From the NCBI GenBank assembly GCA_017549765.1, contig JAFYNM010000003.1, positions 1-64,000 of the forward strand: a DNA stretch of 64,000 nucleotides, given 5' to 3'. The translations under genes and the position numbers were made by a program. This document shows positions 27,652 to 34,320 of this stretch, piece by piece (positions within the stretch are counted from its first letter, which is position 1; every line of letters begins with the position of its first letter). Source of the stretch: Bacteroidales bacterium. Its GTDB lineage: Bacteria; Bacteroidota; Bacteroidia; Bacteroidales; WCHB1-69. The notes beneath the pieces are model-generated. The model was not told where the DNA came from and made no database searches. It saw nothing but the letters and a program-made list of their open reading frames with translations.

Positions 27652-27903
27652 ATGGCAAATCATAAGTCATCTATCAAAAGAATTAGAGCAAACGAGAAAA
27701 AGAGACTGGCTAACCGTTATTATTCCAAGACCATGCGCAATGCCTTGAAGGACATCCGCAACACGGAAGACAAGAACGAAGCCACCCAGAAGTTGTCTGC
27801 TATGACATCCATGATTGACAAACTTGCCAAGAAGGGTATGATTCATAAAAATAAAGCAGCCAACCTCAAGTCTGGTTTGATGAAGAAAATCAACGCGCTC
27901 TAA
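27652..27903 (+). CDS. rpsT: 30S ribosomal protein S20
   Basis: An 83-residue basic helical protein starting [22 protein letters not shown], with the S20 pattern through [18 protein letters not shown]. It binds 16S rRNA in the small subunit. It has its own strong promoter and is followed by an efficient terminator, so it is expressed alone. Confidence 0.97.
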   Translation: MANHKSSIKRIRANEKKRLANRYYSKTMRNALKDIRNTEDKNEATQKLSAMTSMIDKLAKKGMIHKNKAANLKSGLMKKINAL

Positions 27904-27910
27904 TCGAACA

Positions 27911-27939
27911 ACGAAGGCTCCACGGCCTTCTTTTTTTTT
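27911..27939 (+). terminator. Rho-independent terminator of rpsT
   Basis: Stem GAAGGC/GCCTTC followed by nine Ts, right after the rpsT stop. The next gene starts nine bases later. Confidence 0.85.
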
Positions 27940-27947
27940 ATAATCCC

Positions 27948-28370
27948 ATGGCACCGCACTTTCAGTTCTCCGTCCCGATACAGGTCCGTATGAGCGACTT
28001 GGACCCGTTTGTGCATGTCAACAACGGTGCGCAATGCCATTACTTCGACTATGGACGGAGCAACTATCTGGAGCATGTTTTGCAGATGACCATTGACTGG
28101 GCCACCTTCGACCTCGTGCTGGTGCATGTGGGCATGGATTTCAAAGACAGCATCGGCTTTCACGACCAGCTCGTCTGCGAATCCAGAGTCTCGGCCATCG
28201 GCAACAAGAGCTTCCGGATGGAGCAGCAGCTGCGCGACACCCGCACCGACAAGGTCAAGACCACCTGCGAGTGTGTGTTGGCGGGCTTGGACCGCACCAC
28301 CGGATGCGGCATTCCCATTCAGGAAGCATACAAGGAGAGATTCCGCACTTTTGAGCATTTAGATGATTAG
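27948..28370 (+). CDS. Acyl-CoA thioesterase (4HBT/hotdog family)
   Basis: A 140-residue hotdog-fold protein. The N-terminus reads VRMSDLDPFVHVNNGAQCHYFDYGR, where the Asp near DLDPFVHVNN is the usual catalytic residue of the YbgC/FadM-like 4-hydroxybenzoyl-CoA thioesterase group. It hydrolyses an acyl-CoA, perhaps as a housekeeping or lipid-turnover step. It overlaps the next gene by 8 bases, so translation is coupled; the link to an RNA methyltransferase is not functional in any obvious way. Confidence 0.8.
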   Translation: MAPHFQFSVPIQVRMSDLDPFVHVNNGAQCHYFDYGRSNYLEHVLQMTIDWATFDLVLVHVGMDFKDSIGFHDQLVCESRVSAIGNKSFRMEQQLRDTRTDKVKTTCECVLAGLDRTTGCGIPIQEAYKERFRTFEHLDD

Positions 28371-29115
28371 CAAACAGAGAATTTCCGACATCCGCAAGCT
28401 GCATCAGAAGAAATATCGTGATGCAGAGGGTCTCTTCATCGTGGAGGGCCGCAAAAGCGTGGAGATGCTGCTATCGTCAGATTTTGTGGTGGAGGAGATC
28501 CTGGCCACCGAAGAGTTCCTATCGCATTATCCCAAGCTGTTGTCTGGACGTGCCATCACGACAGGCTCCCCGACCGATTTGGAGCGCGTCAGCACCATGA
28601 GCACGCCGCCGGAAGTGCTGGCTGTTGCGCGACAGAAGCGCCCCACCCCACCCGCGCCATCCAGCAACCAGCCATTGCTTGTCCTCGACCGCATCTCAGA
28701 TCCCGGCAATATGGGCACCATCATCCGCACCGCCGACTGGTACCACATCCAGCATATCGTCTGCTCCCCCGACAGTGTGGAGTTTTACAATCCCAAGACC
28801 ATCCAGGCCACCATGGGCTCCTTCTGTTTTGTGGAGGTCTCGTATCTTCCGCTTGTGCCTTTCTTGCAGGAGGCCTCGCGCACGCGCCGCGTCTTGGGCA
28901 CCTTCATGGACGGTCAGCCGCTGGCGACCTTCGTCCCGCAAAGTGGAGACATCCTCGTCATCGGCAACGAAGCCAACGGCATCACCCCGGAGGTCGCCGC
29001 GCTCGTCACCGACCGTGTCTCCATCCCCAAGGTGGACCCCGCGCGCCCCTCGGCTGAGTCGCTCAACGCCGCCATCGCCGCCGGGATTACGATGAACCAG
29101 CTATTTGGGAGATAG
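28363..29115 (+). CDS. SpoU/TrmH-family RNA 2'-O-methyltransferase
   Basis: A 250-residue SPOUT enzyme. Residues about 1-85 are the substrate-binding domain (RKLHQKKYRDAEGLFIVEGRKSVEML). The catalytic knot shows SDPGNMGTIIRTADW (motif 1, with the catalytic Arg), VIGNEANGITPE (motif 2) and SIPKVDPARPSAESLNAAIAAGI (motif 3). It methylates a ribose in rRNA or tRNA with S-adenosylmethionine; the target nucleotide is unknown. It starts inside the thioesterase gene and ends directly against the convergent DUF262 gene with no spacer between the stops. Confidence 0.88.
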   Translation: MISKQRISDIRKLHQKKYRDAEGLFIVEGRKSVEMLLSSDFVVEEILATEEFLSHYPKLLSGRAITTGSPTDLERVSTMSTPPEVLAVARQKRPTPPAPSSNQPLLVLDRISDPGNMGTIIRTADWYHIQHIVCSPDSVEFYNPKTIQATMGSFCFVEVSYLPLVPFLQEASRTRRVLGTFMDGQPLATFVPQSGDILVIGNEANGITPEVAALVTDRVSIPKVDPARPSAESLNAAIAAGITMNQLFGR

Positions 29116-30225
29116 TTATTTCCCGCTTTTCTTTCGATTACAATCACGACACAGCATCTGGCAGTTCTCAGCCACGGTGCGGCCTCCCGCGTGCCACGGC
29201 GTGATGTGGTCGGCCTCCATCTGCGAAAGTTCAAAATGATGGCCGCAGTCTGCACAATAGCCTCCCTGCCGCTCGTAGGCCGCCAACTTCTGCGCATCGG
29301 TGAAAGCCCTGATAGACAGATATTTCTCTTTTCGAGTTAAGATGTAAGGATAGATGCCCGTCTTCTTGGTCACGTCATCATCCAGAATCAGCCGTTTTAC
29401 CTCATTATCAATCTCTTGAAAATCAAACACTTTGTCCTTATACTGCTTGTAAAGCCAACCCCAATCCACTCCTTTCATGATCTTCTTGCGCTCCTTGGTA
29501 GGACGGAAGGAGGTCTCCACCCAGGTAATGACGGCTTGGAAAAACTGCCACAAGGGAGCCGCACTCGCATCGTGCTGATGGTTTGACATATACACCTCGA
29601 TATTACCGTCCGAAATCCAAGAGATGGCAGTCTCCAGATAATCCTGGCGGATGGCCGATCCAGCAAGGTAGTCGCCGCCGATCTTGGCCGCCGGGGCACC
29701 GTTCTTGCTGAAATAGCGTTTCGCATCGCTCACCCACGAGCCCGCATATACCGCGTTGCGCAGCTCCTGCTCTGTCAGTTCTTCACCAGCTATATTGATG
29801 GTCTTGAACCACTTGAGCTTTTCGCTGTCGGTGCCGCTGCAAATGTAGATCTGGAGCTCGTAATTGAGAATCTTCTCCTGTTCGTCATCCTGCAAATTGT
29901 GAAAAGCTCGGTATGTCGGGACATTGAAGCATACCGCCGAGAATTCTCCAAGCACGTACTGGCAGATGGAGATGGTGCGCTGCTGCCCGTCTATGATCTC
30001 GTAGGTGCCGTCCTCGCGCACCGCCCAATACATCACATTGAGCGGAAAGCCCTGCGTGAGGGTATCAATGACGGCATCGCGCTGTTTCTCCTTATAGACG
30101 AACTCGCGCTGGTATGGCGGGCGCACATCCAAGCGGCCACCGTAGGCGCGCACGCCATTCTCGTTGTTGTCCTCGTAGCCCGCCGCCAACTCGCGGACCG
30201 TGATTTTGTGTAGTTCGATTTGCAT
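29116..30225 (-). CDS. DUF262 protein with C-terminal HNH endonuclease domain
   Basis: A 369-residue protein with two domains. Residues about 30-130 are DUF262 (ParB-like), with PPYQREFVY and the invariant DGQQR (79-83), a motif tied to nucleotide hydrolysis in GmrSD/BrxU-like restriction factors. Residues ~320-369 are an HNH nuclease with two zinc-type CxxC pairs (CADCG and CRDC) around MEADHITPW. Proteins of this build cut foreign, often modified, DNA. The methyltransferase gene lies directly upstream on the same strand, 151 bases away, so a restriction-modification-like pairing is plausible. Substrate and modification dependence cannot be read from sequence. Confidence 0.85.
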   Translation of the reverse strand: MQIELHKITVRELAAGYEDNNENGVRAYGGRLDVRPPYQREFVYKEKQRDAVIDTLTQGFPLNVMYWAVREDGTYEIIDGQQRTISICQYVLGEFSAVCFNVPTYRAFHNLQDDEQEKILNYELQIYICSGTDSEKLKWFKTINIAGEELTEQELRNAVYAGSWVSDAKRYFSKNGAPAAKIGGDYLAGSAIRQDYLETAISWISDGNIEVYMSNHQHDASAAPLWQFFQAVITWVETSFRPTKERKKIMKGVDWGWLYKQYKDKVFDFQEIDNEVKRLILDDDVTKKTGIYPYILTRKEKYLSIRAFTDAQKLAAYERQGGYCADCGHHFELSQMEADHITPWHAGGRTVAENCQMLCRDCNRKKSGK

Positions 30226-30274
30226 AATATGTCTTTTTATTCGTTAATCCTAGTTATTCGACTCATATTTTGAA

Positions 30275-30355
30275 GTGATTGTCGTCATCTTTTGCCGCAG
30301 AAACATAAAAACATTATAAGCCATTGGCGATGACGTGAAAAAACGCCGTAATCAC
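30275..30355. other. Hairpin-forming spacer between methyltransferase and DUF262 genes
   Basis: Two nested complementary pairs (GTGATT with AATCAC, and CGTCATC with GATGACG) can fold the 151-base spacer into a bulged stem. No TAnnTTTG promoter was found here. It could be a processing site or a weak terminator of the methyltransferase transcript. Confidence 0.35.
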
Positions 30356-30376
30356 CTCATTTTTTGATACGATTAA

Positions 30377-31516
30377 TCAATCCTCTTTGTTTACGGGATT
30401 ATACGATTCAGGGTCTTCCGCCGCCATGGGCAGTGGGATTTCGGGTAGTTTGTAGGATGTTGGTTGGCCGACCTGTAGGGGCGAATAATGATTCGCCCCT
30501 ACAACGTCACCTATTCGTTTGCGCCGGCGAATGAGGATGCGGGAATAAACACGTTTGTTATTCAATACTGCACAACCTCCTCTATCTTCAACATGAGGAG
30601 AATACGGAACTATTCCATAAAACTTGTTCAACCTGCTATTCCCAGCACATATTCCTAATATTTCAAATTGGTCTGGACTATATTTATCCATGAAAGTGAT
30701 AGGCACGCCCATAAAACCATCATAATCAATGGGTATATCTGCTGTTTTATCTATATTGATTGCATCATAGTTGTCATATTTTGGATATTCCTCCTCATTA
30801 TACATTTTATAGAGAATCATATCTTCATGGCGTTTGGGTATCTCCAAATTGGTAAACCAATTCACACCAGAGACACGAATCATTCCTTCTCTATGATCGC
30901 CTGCGGTTGCTGTATCTTCATATTTACTGATAAAATGCGCTGCTCCACCCTTAAACCCATATCCTAACCATACTTTGTTGTCTCTGATGAGAGGGAAAAA
31001 ATCTTTATTAGTAATTGCATTTTGATTACCAATTATCACAAACTTCTTCTCATATTTCATCAATTGCGCCACATATTCCCGAAATAGCGAGAACGGCGGA
31101 TTGGTCACCACAATGTCAGCTTCTTTCAGCAATTCAACGCATTCTTTTGAACGAAAGTCACCGTCTCCTTCAAAATAATGGATTCCGATTTCTTCAGGAT
31201 CGGGTACACGATTACCGTTACGGTCGCCGAAGTACTCCAACCAAATTGCCCTCTCGCTATCGTTCTGACTAAATAGGTCTCTATTTTGGCTTTTGTAACA
31301 GGTGGTAATCAGTTTTTTTAAGCCCAACTGTTCGAAATTGTAACTGAAATAGTGAAAAAAATTGCTAACACGCGGGTCGTCGCAGTTACAAAGCACTGTT
31401 TTGCCTTTAAAATGCGCCTTGTAATGCCTCAATTCGTTTTCAATATCTACAAGCTGAGTGTAAAACTCATCTTTCTTGTTTTTATTTGCTGCATGAAGAT
31501 TAACATTCCCAGCCAT
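30377..31516 (-). CDS. M.EcoRI-like adenine-specific DNA methyltransferase
   Basis: A 379-residue N6-adenine methyltransferase of the EcoRI-methylase family. The first ~150 residues line up closely with what I recall of M.EcoRI: KKDEFYTQLVDIENEL (about 14-29), VLCNCDDPRVSNFFHYF, GDGDFRS, and the catalytic TNPPFSLFREYV (NPPF at 139-142). The later YPKYDNYDAIN and PIDYDGFMGVPITFMDKY segments also match. It probably methylates GAATTC-like sites. The C-terminus after SRILIRRRK differs: it runs through a mobile palindrome (see 30474-30503) and ends about 45 residues later than expected. No EcoRI-type nuclease is next to it; the only nuclease nearby is the DUF262-HNH gene downstream. Confidence 0.85.
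   Translation of the reverse strand: MAGNVNLHAANKNKKDEFYTQLVDIENELRHYKAHFKGKTVLCNCDDPRVSNFFHYFSYNFEQLGLKKLITTCYKSQNRDLFSQNDSERAIWLEYFGDRNGNRVPDPEEIGIHYFEGDGDFRSKECVELLKEADIVVTNPPFSLFREYVAQLMKYEKKFVIIGNQNAITNKDFFPLIRDNKVWLGYGFKGGAAHFISKYEDTATAGDHREGMIRVSGVNWFTNLEIPKRHEDMILYKMYNEEEYPKYDNYDAINIDKTADIPIDYDGFMGVPITFMDKYSPDQFEILGICAGNSRLNKFYGIVPYSPHVEDRGGCAVLNNKRVYSRILIRRRKRIGDVVGANHYSPLQVGQPTSYKLPEIPLPMAAEDPESYNPVNKED
30474..30503. repeat. Interspersed palindromic repeat inside the methyltransferase gene
   Basis: A 13-bp perfect inverted repeat, TGTAGGGGCGAAT with ATTCGCCCCTACA around an AATG loop. The same motif type is scattered in many bacterial genomes. Here it lies in frame and encodes part of VVGANHYSPLQVG in the methyltransferase tail. 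Confidence 0.85.
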
Positions 31517-31552
31517 AGTGATTGATAGTTTGTTGCAATGCTATCAATCACT
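31517..31552 (-). promoter_or_regulatory. 12-bp inverted repeat immediately before the methyltransferase start
   Basis: AGTGATTGATAG and CTATCAATCACT around a 12-base spacer abut the start codon (ATG at 31516-31514). The placement fits an operator or a translation-control hairpin for the methyltransferase. Confidence 0.55.
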
Positions 31553-31557
31553 TATCG

Positions 31558-31740
31558 GCAAAAAGAAAGGTGCAGGCCTTTCTATCGCATTCACGAGGAG
31601 CGTCGGAGAACCCCGCTGTACTAGTAGTCAAGCCCACACCTATTGGTGCGAGCATTGCTTTTACCTAGTACAACAGAACTACGCGCTTCCGTGAGCTTGC
31701 TTTATCCGATAATTCTAAATCATCAGTTTCCGACGCTTTT
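31558..31740 (-). ncRNA. Candidate structured RNA with pseudoknot and terminator
   Basis: Read on the minus strand, this 180-base spacer shows ordered complementary blocks. The outer pair AGCGTCGGA/TCCGACGCT is 9 bp (31729-31737 with 31599-31607). A second pair, TCACGGAAGCG with CGCTCCTCGTGA (31684-31694 with 31591-31602), shares bases with the 3' side of the first and crosses it, giving a pseudoknot. An inner hairpin TGTACTAG/CTAGTACA (31665-31672 with 31617-31624) is topped by CACC/GGTG. The 3' end forms AGAAAGG/CCTTTCT followed by five Ts, a terminator on this strand. No long open frame fits. It lies between the DUF3791-DUF3990 operon and the methyltransferase. I do not recognise the family. 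Confidence 0.55.
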
Positions 31741-31752
31741 GATTTGAATGCG

Positions 31753-31776
31753 AATAATAGCTAATGCTTTGGTTTA
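31753..31776. repeat. Downstream copy of a 24-bp imperfect direct repeat
   Basis: It matches 32705-32728 at 21 of 24 positions (common core AATAGC/CAATGCTTTGATTTA type). The upstream copy spans the start codon of the first DUF3791 gene; here the ATG is lost. The two copies bracket the DUF3791-DUF3990-DUF3791 operon. Confidence 0.6.
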
Positions 31777-31794
31777 TACTATGTTATTAAAATC

Positions 31795-32019
31795 TTACTT
31801 TTTACTATCTCTATTAGTTTTAAATTCTTTTTCTAAAACGTCATATATGTACACCGGGCTTTGGAAATAAAGGCCGGTTTCTTTATTGCTCAAATTTTCG
31901 AAGGTCCTGGAATTGTAAAACGCATCCATCGCCTCCAGAATGGACATATTCCTCTTTTCCACCAGCATGGTGATAACATCCCGTGCCGTACATTCATTCA
32001 TATAGTCCATCTCGCTCAT
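31795..32019 (-). CDS. DUF3791 small protein (second copy)
   Basis: A 74-residue acidic helical protein (CTARDVITMLVEKRNMSILEAMDAFYNS, then TGLYFQSPVYIYDVLEKEF), which fits DUF3791. It overlaps the end of the DUF3990 gene by 4 bases (ATGA type). DUF3791 genes regularly sit beside DUF3990 genes; an antitoxin or adaptor role is plausible but unproven. Differs clearly in sequence from the first copy. Confidence 0.6.
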   Translation of the reverse strand: MSEMDYMNECTARDVITMLVEKRNMSILEAMDAFYNSRTFENLSNKETGLYFQSPVYIYDVLEKEFKTNRDSKK

Positions 32020-32492
32020 ATCCGCACCAATTTTGAAATTGCTTTTTCCGTGCCAAAGAAATACTGGAATGTGATTCCATGCATATACTTGAGTCTTTCC
32101 AAAAAGACTTCCATATCTATATTATGCTCCAATAGATTACGAACCTGAACACCCACCTTGTCATTTGCAATGGGGCCATAGACCACATCATAGGAATGAA
32201 CATTAATGTCTTGATCATTTGTCCTGTTTTTCAAGATGAACTCTGCCCATTCTTTTGAATACTCGTCAAATCTTAAAAAGGACAATGTGCCATCCGTCAA
32301 CAAATCCTCCTCAAATTGGTATGGAAGAACCACAGGTGCAGCCTTGAACTGCAAGGCTTTAAATATTGCTAATTTATACGCTTGTTCATAATTGTCTGAC
32401 AAATAAAAGCCTTTGCCAAAATCCTTTCCCTTATGGGATTTTGACAAATCAATGACATCAAAATCAGCATATGTTCCGTGATACAGCCTCAT
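32016..32492 (-). CDS. DUF3990 protein, probable ADP-ribosyltransferase-fold toxin
   Basis: A 158-residue protein starting LYHGTYADFDVIDLSKSHKGKDFGKGFYLSDNYEQAYKLA. The HGT near the N-terminus and the GKGFYLSDNYEQA block are typical of the ADP-ribosyltransferase superfamily, and the whole fits DUF3990. Such proteins are toxin-like. It overlaps both neighbours by 4 bases, so the three genes are translationally coupled. Target and active-site details were not established. Confidence 0.7.
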   Translation of the reverse strand: MRLYHGTYADFDVIDLSKSHKGKDFGKGFYLSDNYEQAYKLAIFKALQFKAAPVVLPYQFEEDLLTDGTLSFLRFDEYSKEWAEFILKNRTNDQDINVHSYDVVYGPIANDKVGVQVRNLLEHNIDMEVFLERLKYMHGITFQYFFGTEKAISKLVRI

Positions 32493-32707
32493 GATAGATA
32501 ACCTCCGTTCCTTTTGCAGTAATCTGTCATGGTAGCAACCATATAGGGGAAACTCATCGTATGGGCTATTTCATACTGATTCTCCAGAAAATCCAAAGCC
32601 TTGTACTGCCGCAGATAACAATACGTCTGCCGGATATTCAAATGATGATGTTGTGCAAACTCACTAATGAAAATCACGAGGTATTCTATTCTGTCACGAA
32701 AGTTCAT
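32489..32707 (-). CDS. DUF3791 small protein (first copy)
   Basis: A 72-residue protein if the ATG at 32707 is used (MNFRDRIEYLVIFISEFAQHHHLNIRQTYCYL); a TTG 9 bases upstream is the alternative. It fits DUF3791 and opens the three-gene operon. The stop overlaps the DUF3990 start by 4 bases. Function unknown; toxin-antitoxin partner inferred from context. Confidence 0.65.
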   Translation of the reverse strand: MNFRDRIEYLVIFISEFAQHHHLNIRQTYCYLRQYKALDFLENQYEIAHTMSFPYMVATMTDYCKRNGGYLS

Positions 32708-32728
32708 AATAGCCAATGCTTTGATTTA
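32705..32728. repeat. Upstream copy of the 24-bp imperfect direct repeat
   Basis: Partner of 31753-31776; it overlaps the start codon of the first DUF3791 gene. Confidence 0.6.
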
Positions 32729-32794
32729 AAATAAGTTCATATGATTGTTTTATACCAATTCTCCATGATGGATTTGACGTTCAAAAAACAAGGG

Positions 32795-32802
32795 CAAAGA
32801 TA
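32795..32802 (-). promoter_or_regulatory. -7 element TATCTTTG for the DUF3791-DUF3990 operon
   Basis: Plus-strand CAAAGATA reads TATCTTTG on the minus strand, about 88 bases before the ATG. It is divergent from the SGNH operon promoter. Confidence 0.55.
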
Positions 32803-32846
32803 AAATTTATTCTGAAACAATCCACACCAAATCAAGATGTTTTTCC

Positions 32847-32854
32847 TATCTTTG
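32847..32854 (+). promoter_or_regulatory. -7 element TATCTTTG for the SGNH-MBOAT operon
   Basis: A perfect TAnnTTTG match ending 29 bases before the ATG at 32884. Confidence 0.65.
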
Positions 32855-32883
32855 CAGCCCTCAAAAAAGAGCCTTATCAAATA

Positions 32884-34320
32884 ATGAAAGCGTACCGCGT
32901 CCTGATATTTATCGTCTTAATACTCACCGCTTTGGGAGCATTATGCTATTTCTTCCCGAAGAAGGGGGTGAAGATCGGAAATACGGAATTGCACTTCCCT
33001 TCCATCGAAGAGGTGCTGGTGGGTGACACGACTGTGAAGGACATCAAGGAGCTGGTACCGGAAAAAGACTCCGTTGAACTGGCCCATCTGAACAGTCTGC
33101 GCGACACGCTGGAGCAGTACGAAGAGGCCATCACCGAGGGGGTGGGCCACTTCTACCTACCTAACAACGACGCCACCTTCTTCGATCCTTTGTTTCGCAA
33201 GCTGGCCAGCGCCAAGTCTAAAGGTGAGGTGGTGCGCATCCTGCATTACGGCGACTCGCAGATCGAGATGGACCGCATCTCGTGCAACATCCGTCGTTTC
33301 TTCCAGCGCACCTTCGGCGGCGGCGGTCCGGGACTCGTGCCCGTCATCCAATCGATACCTTCCTTTGCTGTCAGCCAGTATGCCTCCGGAGACCTTGTAT
33401 TGCACACCTCCTACGGCGAGGGCGCGCGGGCCAAGGGCAACTACGGACTCATGTGCAAGTGCTACCAGCTGACGGGCGCCGCCACCTTCAACGCGGTGGC
33501 TTCCCGGCACAAGGACACCGACGGGCGCGTCAAGCGTTTCTCGACCATCACCATGCTCTACAACGACCGCAACGGCAACTTGACGGCCACGCTCAGCGAC
33601 CGCAACAGTACCTACCGCGACACGGCCACCTCCACGCAGACGGGCATTCACGCCTTCCGTTGGCAAATGGACAGTGCCACTGCCTCGTTGCGTATCTCCA
33701 TGAAGGGAAACGCCGACATCTACGGCATCTTCCTCGACGACGGTCCCGGCGTGGCTGTCGATAACATCCCGCTGCGTGCATCTTCCGGCGACCAGTTCAC
33801 CTTGATCACCGACACCCTGCTGAAGGCCTGCTACCGCGAGTCCAACGTGGGCATGATCATCCTGCAATTCGGCGGAAACTCCGTGCCAGTCATCTATAAT
33901 GACAAGTCCTTGAACAACTACCTCACCCGTATCGAGCAACAGATCCGGTACGTCAAGCGGTCGTGTCCACAGGCCACCATCCTGTTCATCGGTCCGTCCG
34001 ACATGAGCAAGAGTCAGGGCGGCGCCATGCGCACCTACCCGATGCTGCCGCGGCTCATCGACAGTCTGCGCACCATAGCCCTGCGCAACAACACCGCCTA
34101 CTGGGACCTCTACGAGGTGATGGGCGGACAGAACTCCATGGTCTCCTGGGTCCGCAACGGACTCGCAGGCCCCGACTATGTGCACTTCACCCCCGCAGGC
34201 GCCAGAAAGGTGGGCAACATCCTCGCCGAGAACTTTGCTACAATGTACGAGTATTACCGCACCCGCCGAAGCATCCCTAAAGAACAATACGAAACGTTAT
34301 GGAACGAGTCCGGACAATAA
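32884..34320 (+). CDS. SGNH-hydrolase-like envelope protein (first of pair)
   Basis: A 478-residue protein with an N-terminal signal anchor (residues about 5-24). From about residue 115 it has an SGNH/GDSL fold: block I RILHYGDSQIEMDR (Ser125), an oxyanion Asn in LQFGGNSVPV, and the final Asp-x-x-His in GPDYVHFTPAGARKVG. These enzymes act on O-acetyl esters in the periplasm or outside. It is followed by a second SGNH gene that overlaps it by 22 bases and by an MBOAT acyltransferase, the set used for O-acetylating peptidoglycan or exopolysaccharide. The substrate cannot be told. Confidence 0.8.
   Translation: MKAYRVLIFIVLILTALGALCYFFPKKGVKIGNTELHFPSIEEVLVGDTTVKDIKELVPEKDSVELAHLNSLRDTLEQYEEAITEGVGHFYLPNNDATFFDPLFRKLASAKSKGEVVRILHYGDSQIEMDRISCNIRRFFQRTFGGGGPGLVPVIQSIPSFAVSQYASGDLVLHTSYGEGARAKGNYGLMCKCYQLTGAATFNAVASRHKDTDGRVKRFSTITMLYNDRNGNLTATLSDRNSTYRDTATSTQTGIHAFRWQMDSATASLRISMKGNADIYGIFLDDGPGVAVDNIPLRASSGDQFTLITDTLLKACYRESNVGMIILQFGGNSVPVIYNDKSLNNYLTRIEQQIRYVKRSCPQATILFIGPSDMSKSQGGAMRTYPMLPRLIDSLRTIALRNNTAYWDLYEVMGGQNSMVSWVRNGLAGPDYVHFTPAGARKVGNILAENFATMYEYYRTRRSIPKEQYETLWNESGQ

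Noticed and set aside
31558-31740. Hammerhead ribozyme, retron RNA or omega RNA
   Set aside because: A CTGATGA string occurs on the minus strand, but the GAAA partner and three stems of a hammerhead are missing. No reverse transcriptase, IscB or TnpB gene is near.
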